A stretch of DNA of 64,000 nt from Lenzites betulinus (GCA_022264855.1 JABYQU010000022.1:186001-250000); one strand, 5' to 3'. Numbered from the stretch's first letter, positions 1 through 11,600 are shown. Notes: generated from the sequence alone by a model not told the origin. Translations and numbers: made by a program.

Positions 1-2091
1 TGGGCCGATCCTCTTTGCGCTGGGCTTGTTTTATTCGCGCTTAAATGGTATACAATCGCACGCAAACGCGCAAGCGATCTGGTGAGTACTGATGAATCTA
101 TCTTAGCTACAGTATGGGGCGCTTGGGCGGCGCAATATGTGCGATAGCTCGCTCGGATTGCGTTGCCCCATCGCGCGTAGGGGCTTCCCCGAACGGCACG
201 TAACGTGGCTTTCCAACAAGACCTTACACACGCAAAACGAGCCAGGATTGGCGAAGCTACGCTCAGTCCACCCCAGGAAGGAAGGTATGTGCATCCTCCT
301 GGGGCACACATCCCTCTAATCGTCTCCAAATCGCTTGCATATTTGCTAGACTATGTACGATACATGTATGTACGGCTCAGGGCTTAATAAAACGCGCGAA
401 TGGCCCTCAAAATAGTTACAATGTCTCTGCTCTGTGGATCAGCCACAGGGCAGTCGTTTCCTTCATATCTCCGGAACGCCGGCGCGCGCCACGGCGCAAC
501 GCGTATCGCCGGAAAGCTGCTGAACGCAGCTTTCCGACGGTATGTTTTGCGTCGCAATCGGACCGCGCGCGGTGTCACAATGACCGTTACACCTCTCTCC
601 CCCTTTTCACCTATGCTTTGCAGGGTGTTCCTATAGCATCTACCTATCCTCTATTATGTATATTAGATGCACTCCATAGTACACAGAAACACGTTTATAT
701 TACACCAAGAATCATCCAGAACGAACAAGAACTCATGGAGATATGTATTAATGTATATCTACTGTGCTGCTCTACTGTAATAGCTCAGCCACTGAGTTTC
801 TCGGCCACAGAGCGTCTTAAGACGCTTTGTGGCTGAATGTCCCGACACAGATTTAACGATAGTAGACTCAGTTTAACGCATAATCCTTAGATATTTCGTA
901 CCATGGTAGTGTATGCATAGCGCTACATTGGCCAACAAACCGTTTTGTAATCGCACAGTATTTGAATGTACTATAAGCCTGCCTATGAAACACACTGATA
1001 AGGAATACATAGGGCCACATTGCATGCCAAAGCAAGCTGGGACCTATCATCGTATCTGAACTGATTGTCACAATATGTGAATCAAGTCCGCTTTTGCATT
1101 GAAGAGGGGGTACCAAAGGTATGTTATATATTACATATATGGGGGTGGGGAGGGGAGGGTGGGCATAGCGACATATGAAACGGTCGGATGACGACACAAA
1201 GCATACCGCCAGAAAGCTGCTAAACGCAGCTTTCTGGCGATACGCGTTTCGTCGTGTCGCGCGCCCGCGTTCCGGCGATATGAGGGGAATAGTTGCTCTG
1301 TAGATCAGCTACAGAGCGTCAGCTTTGGCGTCCGATCGAACGCGTTTTTCACGCGTTATTGAGCTGTAACATGTGTTAGTACGTACTATACACTGCCTGT
1401 TAACATCGTACTGGCTTTGAGCGCGATATGACCCAAGAAGGTGGAGATATACTCCTCACCCAGGTGGATGCACACTATCTTCGCCAATACTGGCTCGTTT
1501 TTTGTGGTTGATGGCTTGTTGGAAAGCCATCGTACGTGGTGTTCGGGGAAGCCCCTACGCGCGATGGGGCAACGCAATCCGAGCGAGCTATCGCACATAT
1601 TGCGCCGCCCAAGCGCCCCATACTGTAGCTAAGATAGATTCATCAGTACTCACCAGATCGCTTGCGCGTTTGCGCGCGATTGTATACCATATAAGCGCGA
1701 ATAAAACAAGCCCAGCGCAAAGAGGATCGGCCCAGAATTGATTGCAGGAGAGCGGGAGGAAGCGAGCCCAGGGGGAGGAAGAAGGGAGGACCTGCCTAAT
1801 CGGGGTGTACTGATCCGAGAACAAAAGCGCCCGCTTTCCGGGGCTGTATGGGCGCCAAGTAGTACTACACAGATAAGATTAGGGTGTAATCTACAAAAGA
1901 TAAGCAATAGATCAGTGAAAACAACAGATAACAGTGCTCCCCCGGGGCACCTGCCTAATTAGGCAAGTCCTGGAGGCTTTCCGGGCACTTTCTCGGGCTG
2001 TCCTGATGCATCAGAATCCCTACGGTACATAATGCAATAGGCCGCAGGCCATTTACCGGTACCTGATACATCAGGTCTACCACAGCTTGTG
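1..2091. mobile_element. Element A: long-inverted-arm DNA element, left end outside window
   Basis: Bases 1-640 and about 1,110-1,735 are inverted copies of each other with visible divergence. The match begins at base 1, so the left end lies outside the window. The remaining right arm (1,736-2,091) has the same terminal layout as element B: a CTCCCCCGGG block, a CTGCCTAATTAGG block, then a terminus close to CACAAGCTGTGGTAGACC when read inward, against CAGCAGCTGTTGTACC in B. Short palindromes are scattered through the arms (804-833, 1,208-1,237, 1,295-1,317). I see no transposase gene in it, so it is probably non-autonomous. The right boundary of about 2,091 is inferred by comparison with B. 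The following seven bases could be a target duplication, but its partner is not visible. Confidence 0.7.
804..833. repeat. Near-perfect palindrome in element A
   Basis: The two 15-base halves around TTAA are complementary except for one G-T pair. This could form a tight hairpin in single-stranded DNA or RNA. Related hairpins built on a CTCTGT(A/G)GATCAG core lie at about 423-451 and 1,295-1,317. Confidence 0.75.
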
Positions 2092-2094
2092 GTC

Positions 2095-2214
2095 ATGCGG
2101 CGCAACGGGCTCGTCGGGCTCACCCGGTTCCTCGAGGACTGGGTCGAGCGCATCTTGGCCGACCCGACGAACGAGGCGGTCCCCGCGCTGTGGAACCCGC
2201 CGGCGCGCGAGTAG
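2095..2214 (+). pseudogene. Coding-like C-terminal fragment beside element A
   Basis: This is a 39-codon plus-strand frame ending in TAG. Its codons are strongly G/C-ending, as in the host genes here, and it contains a plausible segment LTRFLEDWVERILADP. It begins immediately right of the inferred end of element A, so its upstream part would lie beyond that insertion, outside the window. I do not recognise the protein. It may be the tail of a host gene interrupted by element A, or a chance frame in GC-rich DNA. Confidence 0.25.
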
Positions 2215-2472
2215 GATAGCGGTGCGCGCGCCTTAGACTTGTAGATACTTGTAGATAGGCTTGCCGTCTTGCGCCTGTACATAGCACACTTGTCTTGGGA
2301 ATTGAGTCCGCGCGCGCGTGTGCGTGTGGCGGTAGCTTCTTGGCCTGTTTTGTGTGTATACTGTAACGACCGACTAGAGTTAACTTGAATGGAAAGAAAG
2401 GGTATTGAGCGCGGGCGCGAGAACGCGCGCGCACTTGGCATGTTGAAGTTCTGTTGGTCCGCTCACGCGCGC
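2215..2472. other. Probable 3' LTR/UTR zone of the gypsy element,unresolved
   Basis: This stretch lies just downstream of the integrase stop on the minus strand, where a 3' LTR is expected. TGTAACGACC at about 2,361 would read as a CGTTACA-type LTR end on the minus strand. I could not find a matching copy upstream of gag, so LTR borders are not assigned. Confidence 0.3.
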
Positions 2473-5400
2473 CTACTCCGCGACATCCTCGTCCTCTACC
2501 CCATCGTCTTCGGAGTGCACCAGCTCCTCTAAATGCTTATCTGAGATGTCCGCGAAGTCCGGGGGAAGCGCGATGTGCTGGTGCGCGAAGTAGGGGATGA
2601 GCCGGAATGCCCCAATGGGGCGATGGAACACTGTGCCGTCCAGCTCGCAGACCACATACGCGCCCCGCGGTTTCGTGAGACTATCACAACCGGTCCCGTG
2701 TACCGTGCGCGCATCTTGCGGTTGAGTGACTTCTCGATTTGGGTATGTCGTACCAAGACGAGCGCGCCAGCCCCGAAGTCGAAGTCGCGCATAGTGTGCT
2801 GATGATCGCGCTCGAACTTCTGCGCCGCGCGCACGCGCGCGCTGTAGACCGTGGAGCGCAGTCGCGCGACGTCCTCCGCGCGGCGTTGTAGTGCTACGGC
2901 TCTGCGCGCGATGAGCTCCGTGGTGGAGATAAGTCCCTGTGGCGCGGGCATGAGGTAGGTAGCTTCGGAGATGTCGAAAGGGAGAATCGGGTGGCAGCCC
3001 GTGACTGCAAAGTAGGGGGAACAGCCCATGCGGCGACGTATAGTGATGCGCTCTGACCAAAAGACCGAGTGCGCGACCTGCGACCACTTGGCCTGGTCTC
3101 CATCCGCGGCCTTGAACAGGGCCTGGCGTACGTCAAAGTGGGGGCGCTCCACCAGCCCGTTCGCGCGCGAGTTGTAGCCACTGATACGAACGTGGTGGAC
3201 CCATGCTGTTTCTCGATCCTCCGCATGGCTTTCACAAAGGCTGCGCCGTTGTCCGTGATGATCTCCATGACCCCGCCCCAGCGGCAGAGGATGTCCTGGT
3301 AGATGAAGTCGGCTAAAGTCTTCTCGGTCTCGCGACGCAGCATACGCCACTCCACATAGGCCGTGAGAGCGCAGCGCGCCTGGACGATAAGCTTGAACCC
3401 GCCTGAGACGGGCATGAACATAGTGTCGATGTAGATGCGCACGAAGACGGAGGCTGGCATCGCGACCGTAGGGGGGATGACGATGTGCCGCACCTGACGC
3501 AGTTGGCAGAGGTGACATGTCCTGACAAACCAAGTCACGTCATCGCGTAGGGTAGGCCACCAGAAACGTTCTGAGATGGTCTGGAGCGTCGCGTAGCGTC
3601 CACGGTGTCCTAGGGCGTCGTGCACGACCCGGAGCACCTCGTAGCGGCAGTCGTAATGTACGACTAGCTTGTGCGCACCGTGAGGGTCCTTACGCCAGAG
3701 CCGCCCGTCATGCAGGAAGAACTGCTGCGCGTACTTGATGAACCGCGCGTAGGTCTCGTCTGAGATGTCCAAAGGCCGGTGGAGAGTCCCAAGCCAGTCC
3801 TTGACGTCCAACAGCCTCTCGTCGCCGCGAATCGTGTGCTTGGACTTGGGGATAGCTGGTGGAGGCTCCTGCGCGTCCTCGTCTTCGGCTGGTGTGTGTG
3901 CGCGCTCGGACCTGTCGTCGCTCGTGGCCTCGACCTCGTGCGCGCGTTGCTCCGGTGTGGGTGTGTCCGCGCGCGCGGTGCAGGTGCGCGCGCTGGGTCT
4001 GATCGCGCGCGCTGTTGACTTCTCTCCAAGCTCTAGCTCCTCCCCCCCACTGAAATCTGTGCCGTCCTCGGCCAGTGCAGGCAGGCCCAGCGCAAACAAC
4101 GGTGTGGTGAAGGAGAGAGTTGGGCTACGGTGGAGAGCAGCCGATGGAAGGATGTGGTGGATCAACCCGTGTAGGTTGTCAATCCAATCCTCAAAGTCGT
4201 CTTCGTCGTCGACGGGCTCAGGGTCCCCTGGGTGTCGAGGCCGTCGCGAGAGCCCGTCAGGGCCGTGAGACGTCCCTGGCACATGTACGAGTTCGAAGTG
4301 GAAGGTGAGGATGGAGACGATCCAGCGATTGATGCTCGCGCTGGGTGAGATATCCGGGTTGTTAAGCATTCCCTTGATGTAGCGCGCGTCGACCTCGATG
4401 ATCAGGTTGCGCACGCCAATCAGGTACAACTTGAGCGCGCGGAGCGCGCGATACAGTCCGTAGATCTCGAGTTTCGGCTGGGAGAAACGCGCTTCGCGCT
4501 CGTTAAGGGTGATTGAGCCAAAGCGCGCGTAGTAGCGTTTTCGCGGGTCCTCCTCATCGCACTGGCATAGATGGAAGCCCGCTGCAATGTAGGACGTGTC
4601 TACCGCTAGGATCACTGGCGCTTCGGACTCGTAGTCGAGCGCGCGCAGAGCTGGAGAGGCCAGTAGTGCGTCGATCAGGTCGCGCTGGGCCGCGCGCTGT
4701 GGCTCGCCGAACTCAAAGGACACGTCCTTGCGCGTCAGGTGGACCAGCGCGTGCGCGCGCTGCGCGAAGTTGCGAATGAAGATGCGCGCGACCCCAATGG
4801 TGCCCAGGAACGCTCGCACCTCGGAAAGGTCTTTGCATGGGCCCCAGTTCTTGACGATCTCGACGCGCGACTCCTCGGGGAGACGTCCTTCGGGTGTACA
4901 ACGGTGCCCGACGACCATAATCTCGCGCCGACAGACCATTGACTTTGTCCCTGAGAAAGTGCCTCCCGCATACTTCATGCGCTGCGTAACGCGATTGACA
5001 TCTTGAAAGTGTTCCCACACAAAGCGGCGGATACCGGGGTTCGCAGATATTGTCTCATAAGTGCCATCCGCGCGCTTGTAGTCCGTCGCGGGACCCTTGA
5101 CAGGTACGTCGTCGATATACGGAATGGTGAGATGAGGGATCTCGAGGCGCAGGATGTACGTGACGTCGTCATGGAAGATAGGGACCGAATTACACCACCC
5201 CATAGGCAGGGTACGATGGCGCAGCACTCCGAAGGGAGTCTGGAAGGTGGTAAGGTCGCGCGAAGTGACTGAGATGAGCCTTTCGTCATAGCCAACATAG
5301 AGATCGAAGATGGAACCACACGGGCGCCCTCCAAATTGTTCTGCGAGGTGGTCAGGCGTAGGGGGCACCCCGCTATGCTGGATAGTGACTTTGTTGAGCG

Positions 5401-6689
5401 GCTCTAGACTGTGAACGATACGGAGGGAGTGTTTGTCCTTCTTGAGGACGCAGAACCAGCGCGAGCGATAGGAGGAGTTGGATGGCTCGTACACGCCGGC
5501 TGCGATTTTCTTCTTGATGATGTCGCAGACCTCCTTGTAGAGTCCTGGGGGAATGGGGATGTTGCGCTCAACCCAGGGCGTGTGCGGGACCACCGGAAAC
5601 TCCACGGGAGGGAAGAACTCGGGCTTGAAACACCCGCGCTCGTCATCGTTCCACGCGAAGGCCTCATTCTGCTGGCTAAAGAAGTGGTGGAGTAACTTCT
5701 GTTCTTCTGGCCAGAGGAAACCGTCGCCGTGAGCCTTGTCGACCGCCTCCATACGCTCCTGCGTATAGCGACCCGTCGGTACAAACGCGGGTGGGTGAGG
5801 ACTGAGCGACGGCATGCTCGCGAGAGGATCGCCTGTGATGTTGCGCTCGATGCGGAAGTGTTCAGGCGACGTGCCGAGGACCGGGCGGACCTTGCGCGCG
5901 ACCGGCTTGTACTTCTTTTTGGCCGATATGTACGCCTCGGTAAGTACGCCCGACCGTATTGGCTTCGCGCGGTAAGTCCATGTCGGTGGTGGGGAGGGGT
6001 CGCGCGATGCGTAGGCCAGCTTGGCCTTGGCGGGCGCGCGCGTTGGATGCGCACGCGAAGGGTAGCGCGCGATGGGAGTCGAGCACGTGGAGTTTTCCGC
6101 GCGCAATGACACTGGGTCGCGCGCGGGGGTATTGGTGGCTGGGGTTGAGCCCGCCTTGGCCAAAGAGGGGCCGTGGAGCCCTTGAGCCTGAGAGGAACCT
6201 AGAGGAGACATAGACGCGAACGGAGTGGAACTGGACCTAGACGGGACAAAGACATGCGGTGATTGCGCGCTATAGGCGTCTTCATGGGGTTTTAGGGGCG
6301 TAGCGGGAGAAGGGGTTGCGCGCGATGCGTCCCCATGTGGTTTTTCAAGTTTATCGAGCAGAGAGAGCACTTCGACAGGTAGTGCGTCACAGGCGGAGAA
6401 ATAGAGCACGGAAAGAGGCAGAGAGGGGTCCGGAGTCGGGGTATACGACGTGATGCGCGGCACGCCATCTTCTACAGTGATTATGCATGCGACCTCGCCA
6501 TCTGGGACCTCAAGTAAGGGCTGGCTGTCCAAGGGGATGTCCGGCGTCAGAGGCACGAAAGCGCGCGCGCCCGCGCGCTATGGTGGGCACAGTCGCGATT
6601 GTCCCCGTGTTCGGACACACGATGGTCAGGGTCTGCTCCTCATTAGTGAAATTCTTGACGACGCTCTTGGTTAAGACGTCGAAGGGCCA
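2473..6689 (-). pseudogene. Gypsy pol: reverse transcriptase, RNase H, integrase (frameshifted)
   Basis: A 1,220-residue open frame (6,556 down to 2,894) carries most of pol, and its frame is open further upstream to the element B junction at 6,696. Reverse transcriptase has the active-site motif YIDD followed by VPVKG. RNase H follows, with AVDTS, an LEIYGLYRAL helix, EVDARY and HGPDGLSR. Integrase has an HHCC zinc-binding head (HDALGHRG and CHLCQL) and core acidic motifs IDTMF and ITDNGAAF. Two single-base losses shift the frame, near 3,195 (just before the segment with the third integrase acidic residue, NGLVERPHF) and near 2,670 in a G run. The C-terminal acidic tail ends at a stop at 2,473. 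A fungal gypsy pol assignment is secure; the copy is presumably defective. Confidence 0.85.
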
Positions 6690-6696
6690 ACCCAGA
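6690..6696. repeat. Target-site duplication, left copy (ACCCAGA)
   Basis: The 7-bp sequence ACCCAGA directly flanks element B and is repeated at 9,088-9,094. With one copy and the element removed, the gypsy frame reads on through DILLGWPFDVLT, the usual end of a gypsy protease region. Confidence 0.9.
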
Positions 6697-7199
6697 CAGC
6701 AGCTGTTGTACCATTAATGTGTCACGAACCGTTTAGCTTCCGTAACCGTTTTACATTACGAACCGTCAGGGCCCGTAATGTGTTACGAAGCTCCGGAGAG
6801 CGCCCCGGGACCTTCCTAATTAGGTAGGCAGCCCGGGGGAGGCCTGTTATCTCCCCAGAGATAACAGATTGGCCCATATCTAACTGATCACTTTCTTATC
6901 TTTCTAGATTAAGTCTTTATCTCATCTCTCTGGCCTCTCCCCTGCCTCAATAGCCTCGCTACACGGGCGCTTATTTTCGTTTTTGGTGCGTACCTCCTAC
7001 CCTTCTCTGGCTCATAGCTCATTCAGTTTCCACTCAATCAGGCTCTATCCAGGCTTGTTTGAAAGGCAATACAAATGCGAAAAATCGTATAGAGGTTTCG
7101 CTAGACACAGGTAAGTACTCACACAATGATCATAGGTGCTACTGGGCGCTTCAAGCAACACAAACCGAGCGATAAATCGCCCGTTTCGCGTCGCAAACC

Positions 7200-7260
7200 C
7201 ACGCGCAAGGGCTCCCTAGAACCGTGCTTTCAGTGCGGTTCTAACGAGCCCTTGCGCGTG
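7200..7260. repeat. Subterminal hairpin in left arm of element B
   Basis: An outer stem of about 14 bp (7,200-7,213 with 7,247-7,260, CACGCGCAAGGGCT type) encloses an inner 8-bp stem (7,217-7,224 with 7,236-7,243). A related hairpin occurs in the other arm at 8,529-8,580. Confidence 0.75.
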
Positions 7261-8528
7261 AGAAACGACCCAGCCGTTCCCAAGGTGTGTGTGCTTCTCC
7301 CCAGGAGCAATCCACCTTGGAGCAGTTCGCTCTTTTCTCCCCCATAACATGTCACAGTGCCCTGAAAGTTGATTTATAGGTACTATATAACCCCTCAAGT
7401 AAAGAACAGCATTCAGAACACTCAAACAAGAGCATAAGAAGACGTTCCAGCCCAAGCTATAGCACACCCCCCTAACCCCCCTCCCTGCTCTTTCCTTCTC
7501 CCCCCTGACGCCCCACCCCGGCGCTGTTAATTTCAGACTATGTATCTATTACCCATACATGTATCTACGACGTTTCAGGACACCTAGATGTGAAATGAAG
7601 AATATATTTAAGTTCTTCCTCTGACATCATCTGCCCTGTGGGCGTTCAGTATGCTACCCAATATCCATTATAATACATGGGTCATGTAGACGTCGTATGT
7701 AGCTAACCAATGCAAAAGAAACGATGTAAAACGACAAAGAAATGAATGAGTTATGAGCTTTACAGTGTGAACATACATATATTGTGCTTACCACTGCTCC
7801 GGGACTGTAAGACCCGTCTTACAGCATCTTACAGTACACAGCTATGCACTAGCACAAACTAGACACCTTAGATACTTTCCTCATAGCTCCGTGACTTCTG
7901 CACCAAATATTATGATTCAAAATGTGTTATGTTCGTCTTTCCAATGTCTATTCAATGGTACAGTTTGTTTTACTATCGCATGCCTGGATCAGGTACTATC
8001 AAGCACTATAGTTGACAACTGATAAGGGTGCCAAAGAACCAGTTCCTCGCCGATTAGGCGCAAAGACCACGGGTCTGTTCACACATGCAAGACAGACCAG
8101 CTGAAAAAAACAGGATATTGATACGACTCTTTTTCACTGAGATATCGAGGTTTTGAGGGAGGAAGAAGTATTTCTCGCTTTTTTTAAGTTGCAGACACTG
8201 TAACACACTGTAAGAGGCAATGAAGGGGTTTAAAATATATTGAAGACTAGTAGTAGCATACATAGGGTGTATGGAGAGGTCACAAGGGGTCTATCAACAA
8301 AGGGAGAGGGTGTGGAGGGTCCTATGATCACCCATATTATACTAGATCTAGCTGAATTGGCGGGTTCTGTGTATGTGGAATCCATTTGAGCACACTACTA
8401 TGGTATACATACAAGAGATGGGACATGTGCAATAGAAAATGGAAGAGAAACAGCCCAGATGTTCCCAAGGATGCTGCTCCTGGGGAAGGGCGCGCATAAC
8501 TTGGGAACCGCTGGGTCGTTCTGCGCGC

Positions 8529-8580
8529 AAAAGGACGCGTTAGAACCGCACTGAAAGCACGATTCTAACGCGTCCTTTTG
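8529..8580. repeat. Subterminal hairpin in right arm of element B
   Basis: This is the counterpart of 7,200-7,260. CAAAAGGACGCGTTAGAA and its complement flank a loop containing CTGAAAG. It is palindromic within one arm in addition to the arm-to-arm complementarity. Confidence 0.75.
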
Positions 8581-9087
8581 CGTGGTTTGACAACGCAAAA
8601 CGGACGAGCTATCGCCCGTTTTGTGTCGCTTAAAGCGCCCTAGTAGCACTTGTGATCTTATGTGAGTACTTACCTGTGTCTAACGAAACCTGTATACGAT
8701 TTTTCGCATTTAAATCGCCTTTCAAACAAGCCTAGATATAGCCTGATAGAGTAGAAACTGAGTGAGCTAGCAGGAGAAGAAGCAGGAGGAGGAGCGCACC
8801 AAAACGCGAAATAAGCGCCCGTGTGGCGAGGCTATTGAGGCAGGGGAGGGACCCGGGAGATGAGATAACAAGTTAATCTAAAGAGATAAGGCACAATCAG
8901 TAAGATCTGGGCATATCTGCTATCTCTGGGGAGATAACAGGCCTCCCCCGGGCTGCCTGCCTAATTAGGAAGGTCCCGGGGCGCTCTCCGGAGCTTCGTA
9001 ACACATTACGGGCCCTGACGGTTCGTAATGTAAAACGGTTACGGAAGCTAAACGGTTCGTGACACATTATGGGTACAACATATGGTG

Positions 9088-9094
9088 ACCCAGA
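9088..9094. repeat. Target-site duplication, right copy (ACCCAGA)
   Basis: Exact match to 6,690-6,696, directly abutting the right end of element B. Confidence 0.9.
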
Positions 9095-9834
9095 AGGATG
9101 TCGTAGGCGGCATGACGAATGACGTGCACCTGCAGGTACAAGACAATGTCCGCCACCGCGAAAGGCACGTTCCGTACCAAGCCAAGCGACCGATCCACAT
9201 CGCCATTGGCGGACTGCATGTTAAGGACGATGGTCGGGTCGTAGGCTAGCCGAAGAGCATGGCAGACGTCCTCGGACATCGCCACGATCTGAGAGCCCGG
9301 GTCAATGATTGCTTCGACAAACTCCTTGTTGTCCACCAATCCGACGATAGAGCGTAGCGCGTGGGACTCCTTGGCCACCGTCAGGACATCGGGGTCGCTA
9401 CCTGGCTCAAGCCGCTTGAGGTAGACTTCATAGGGGTCAGGCACCACCACGCCCTCTGGAAGCAGCGGGTCGCCGCTACAGGAGAATAGTGCAGGGTCGT
9501 CGGTGTATTCCTCCAACACCTCCTCGATAGTAGTGCAAGACGCCACCGCAATTACGCGCGTATCATCCGGCGCGCATCCCTCGTTGCTACCGCGCGCGTC
9601 GGTCAGCGCGCGCGAATCGGTAGGGACGCGTCTCGGCGTAACTGCCTCGCGATAGCGCGCGCGGACCTCAGGGGAAATGGACAGGAGCTCCTCCGGTGTC
9701 AGGGTGAGTGTAGGGGTCTTCATGGAGCGCTCGAAGATGTCCTCAGCACAGCTCGCACGGTGAATCGGAACTTGGGTCTTGTAGGCGGTGTCCTTGTCCT
9801 TCGGTGGTACAGGCGGCGCACCGAAGTTGCGCAC
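9095..9834 (-). pseudogene. Gypsy aspartic protease segment, truncated by element B
   Basis: This open frame carries a retropepsin-like domain with the active-site motif IIDPGSQIV about 85 residues before its end. It finishes at the segment YDILLG, where element B begins; the displayed stop lies inside B. The upstream part is a gag-pol linker that continues in another frame near 9,850. In an uninterrupted element this would be fused to reverse transcriptase. The protease role (processing of Gag-Pol) follows from family knowledge. Confidence 0.75.
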
Positions 9835-11600
9835 GCGCGGAGGCGCGTACGTTGCATCGCGCGCCTTCGCAAAGGGATGTTCGCGCGATGGTTCGGGGTC
9901 GGAGAGGTGCGCGCGACTACCAGCGCGCGCTGGTGCGGCGGCGGATCACGCGCGGGGAGGTCCGGCTTAGCAGCCTCGCGCGCTGTGCGCGCGGCCTCGC
10001 CACCAGCCGTGTCAGGATATACAGGGGGCGCTGGGCCCGCTTCCGGCTGTGGGACAGTTGCGGGAGCCGCAGGCCGCCTCTGGAAGATACGTGGGGGCCT
10101 AGAAGTGATCTCGACGCCGTCGAAGGCCTGCTTGCCTCGCAGCGCGTATAGCTCGCGCTCCAACTGGTCGATGCGCGCGCCTGTGGACAGTTGGAACGTC
10201 AACACATCGATGGGTGCGCTCGGCACGACCTGGAGGACCATCTGGGCAGCGGGAGCCGGCGGGGCCCCACCCGACGCCATAGGATAGCGGCGGTACCACT
10301 CGAAGACCCGATCGCGCATTGTGAGCCCGGGAGGTTGCGCGGTACGAAACTTCCATTAGCTAGGACGATCCTGCCTTCTCCATTGCGCGCGATACGCCCT
10401 TCCTTGATATCTTCTTCGGCATGCCTGCAGAAGCGCACCTGACAGCCCGCGTCGCCGCAGTAGTGGCATAACCACTGTTAGGCCGGTAGTCGTACTGATT
10501 CTGCCCGCCTATAGGGCCACCTGCGCCGCGCGCTGTGCGGAAGTCATCGCCGCAGGGTTGACACCCTGGGAACTACTGCTGGGTCCGCTCTGCTCGGCCA
10601 TGGACTTCGCAAGAAGTTTGATGAGCGGCGCGAGGTCCTCTACCTTCAGGTCGGCTGCGCGCGCGCCCGAATTCTGAAGGGCCTGCGGCGCGGGGGCTGC
10701 TGCTGCCGGTAGATTGACCATCGCCCCTGTCAAGACATACTCGGCCGCGCTGAGACCTTATCAGGGTCGTACGGCTGGTCGGCTGGCTGATCCGGGAACT
10801 TGAGCTGCAAACGGTTCCTGACCTGCGCGCGAAGGGGCTCGCTGATGCCTTCAATGAAGAGCCGGTCGCGCTCGGTGAGGCTGTAGACTCCGGACTTGAT
10901 GAGGCTTACGGTGATCGCCTTGAACTCGCGGTGGTACTCCGCCATTTCCGCGATAGAGTTGATGACGGATGCGCCACGTCGGAGCGCAAGCGCTTGAGCA
11001 TCTCGCACGAAGTAGGCCTTAACGACTCCGGCGCCCGGGTAGAGTTGGATGAGTGCGGCCTTGAATTCGACGTATGTGGCCACCCCCTCTGACTCGGGCA
11101 AAGCCTCCGCCAAGTCTGCGACGTCGATGGGAAGGTACCGGACGACCCAGCTCTTGCGCTCTGTATCGCCATGGGTCGCTGTGCGCTCAAACAAGAACTC
11201 CAGGTCCTGAAGAAGCGGCGGAGCGTCCGCGGGTTCGCGGGGTCAAAAACGGGTGCAGTGCTATGTCCGCGCGCGGGCATGGCTGCGCGCGCGTGCTGCG
11301 CGAGCGGTTCCTGATGCTGTTCATCGGCCATTTTGCGCGCTGGGGGGCTAGGGGAGCGCGCGCTTTCAGAAGTGCTTAGCGGTGTAGAGACAGCGGATTC
11401 TAGAATGTCCCGCTCTGAAAATGCGGGTAGCGCGGTAGTGGAAATGGTACGGCGCGAGTGACGTAGATTCGTAGGGAAGTCGAAGTCCGAAGGAGGAGAT
11501 GGGGGAACCTCTGGTGAGGAAGGTGCCAAATCTTCTCGAGGGAGGGCCTGGGCCAACTCTTGGAACCACGTGGTGGTGGGATTCGAGCAAAGGCGCCGAG
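9835..11600 (-). pseudogene. Gypsy gag with zinc-knuckle region (frames broken)
   Basis: Gag is spread over several minus-strand frames. The best preserved part (11,194 down to 10,730) has the retrotransposon capsid-type helical region, with WVVRYLP, FKAALIQLYPG and RDRLFIEGI. The following frame is alanine/serine-rich. A C-rich segment near 10,445-10,475 (CHYCGDAGC, then FCRHAEEDI) is zinc-knuckle-like. The N-terminal part (11,556 to about 11,200) is in a different frame, so there is at least one frameshift near 11,190. Gag forms the particle that packages the RNA (family knowledge). This copy is likely non-functional. Confidence 0.7.

Larger units (their letters stand above)
6697..9087. mobile_element. 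Element B: complete 2.39-kb long-inverted-arm element
   Basis: The two ends are long imperfect inverted arms of roughly 600-650 bp (6,697 to about 7,340, and about 8,440 to 9,087) around a 1.1-kb AT-richer centre. The termini read CAGCAGCTGTTGTACC on the left and CACCATATGTTGTACC inward from the right. A 7-bp duplication ACCCAGA flanks it. The arms contain GTTACGAA-type and CTGCCTAATTAGG blocks shared with element A. The open frames at 7,126-7,347 and 8,398-8,649 are mirror images made by the arms, not genes. No transposase is visible, so it is probably non-autonomous and mobilised by an enzyme encoded elsewhere. The superfamily is undetermined; a 7-bp duplication does not fit the common 2, 3, 8 or 9-bp fungal classes. 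Confidence 0.85.
2473..11600 (-). mobile_element. Ty3/gypsy LTR retrotransposon,coding part,interrupted by element B
   Basis: Read on the minus strand the order is gag, aspartic protease, reverse transcriptase, RNase H, integrase, which is the Ty3/gypsy order. The coding part is split at 6,690-9,094 by element B and its 7-bp target duplication. Reading frames are broken in gag and twice in integrase, so this copy looks inactive. LTRs were not resolved. The DNA is extremely rich in GCGCGC words compared with the neighbouring AT-rich block. Confidence 0.85.

Noticed and set aside
4513..6213. Plus-strand frames inside gypsy pol
   Set aside because: GC-rich antisense of a clear minus-strand polyprotein.
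7126..8649. Pair of similar open frames with CFQCGSN in both
   Set aside because: They are the two inverted arms of element B read on opposite strands; the similarity is due to the repeat, not to two zinc-finger genes.
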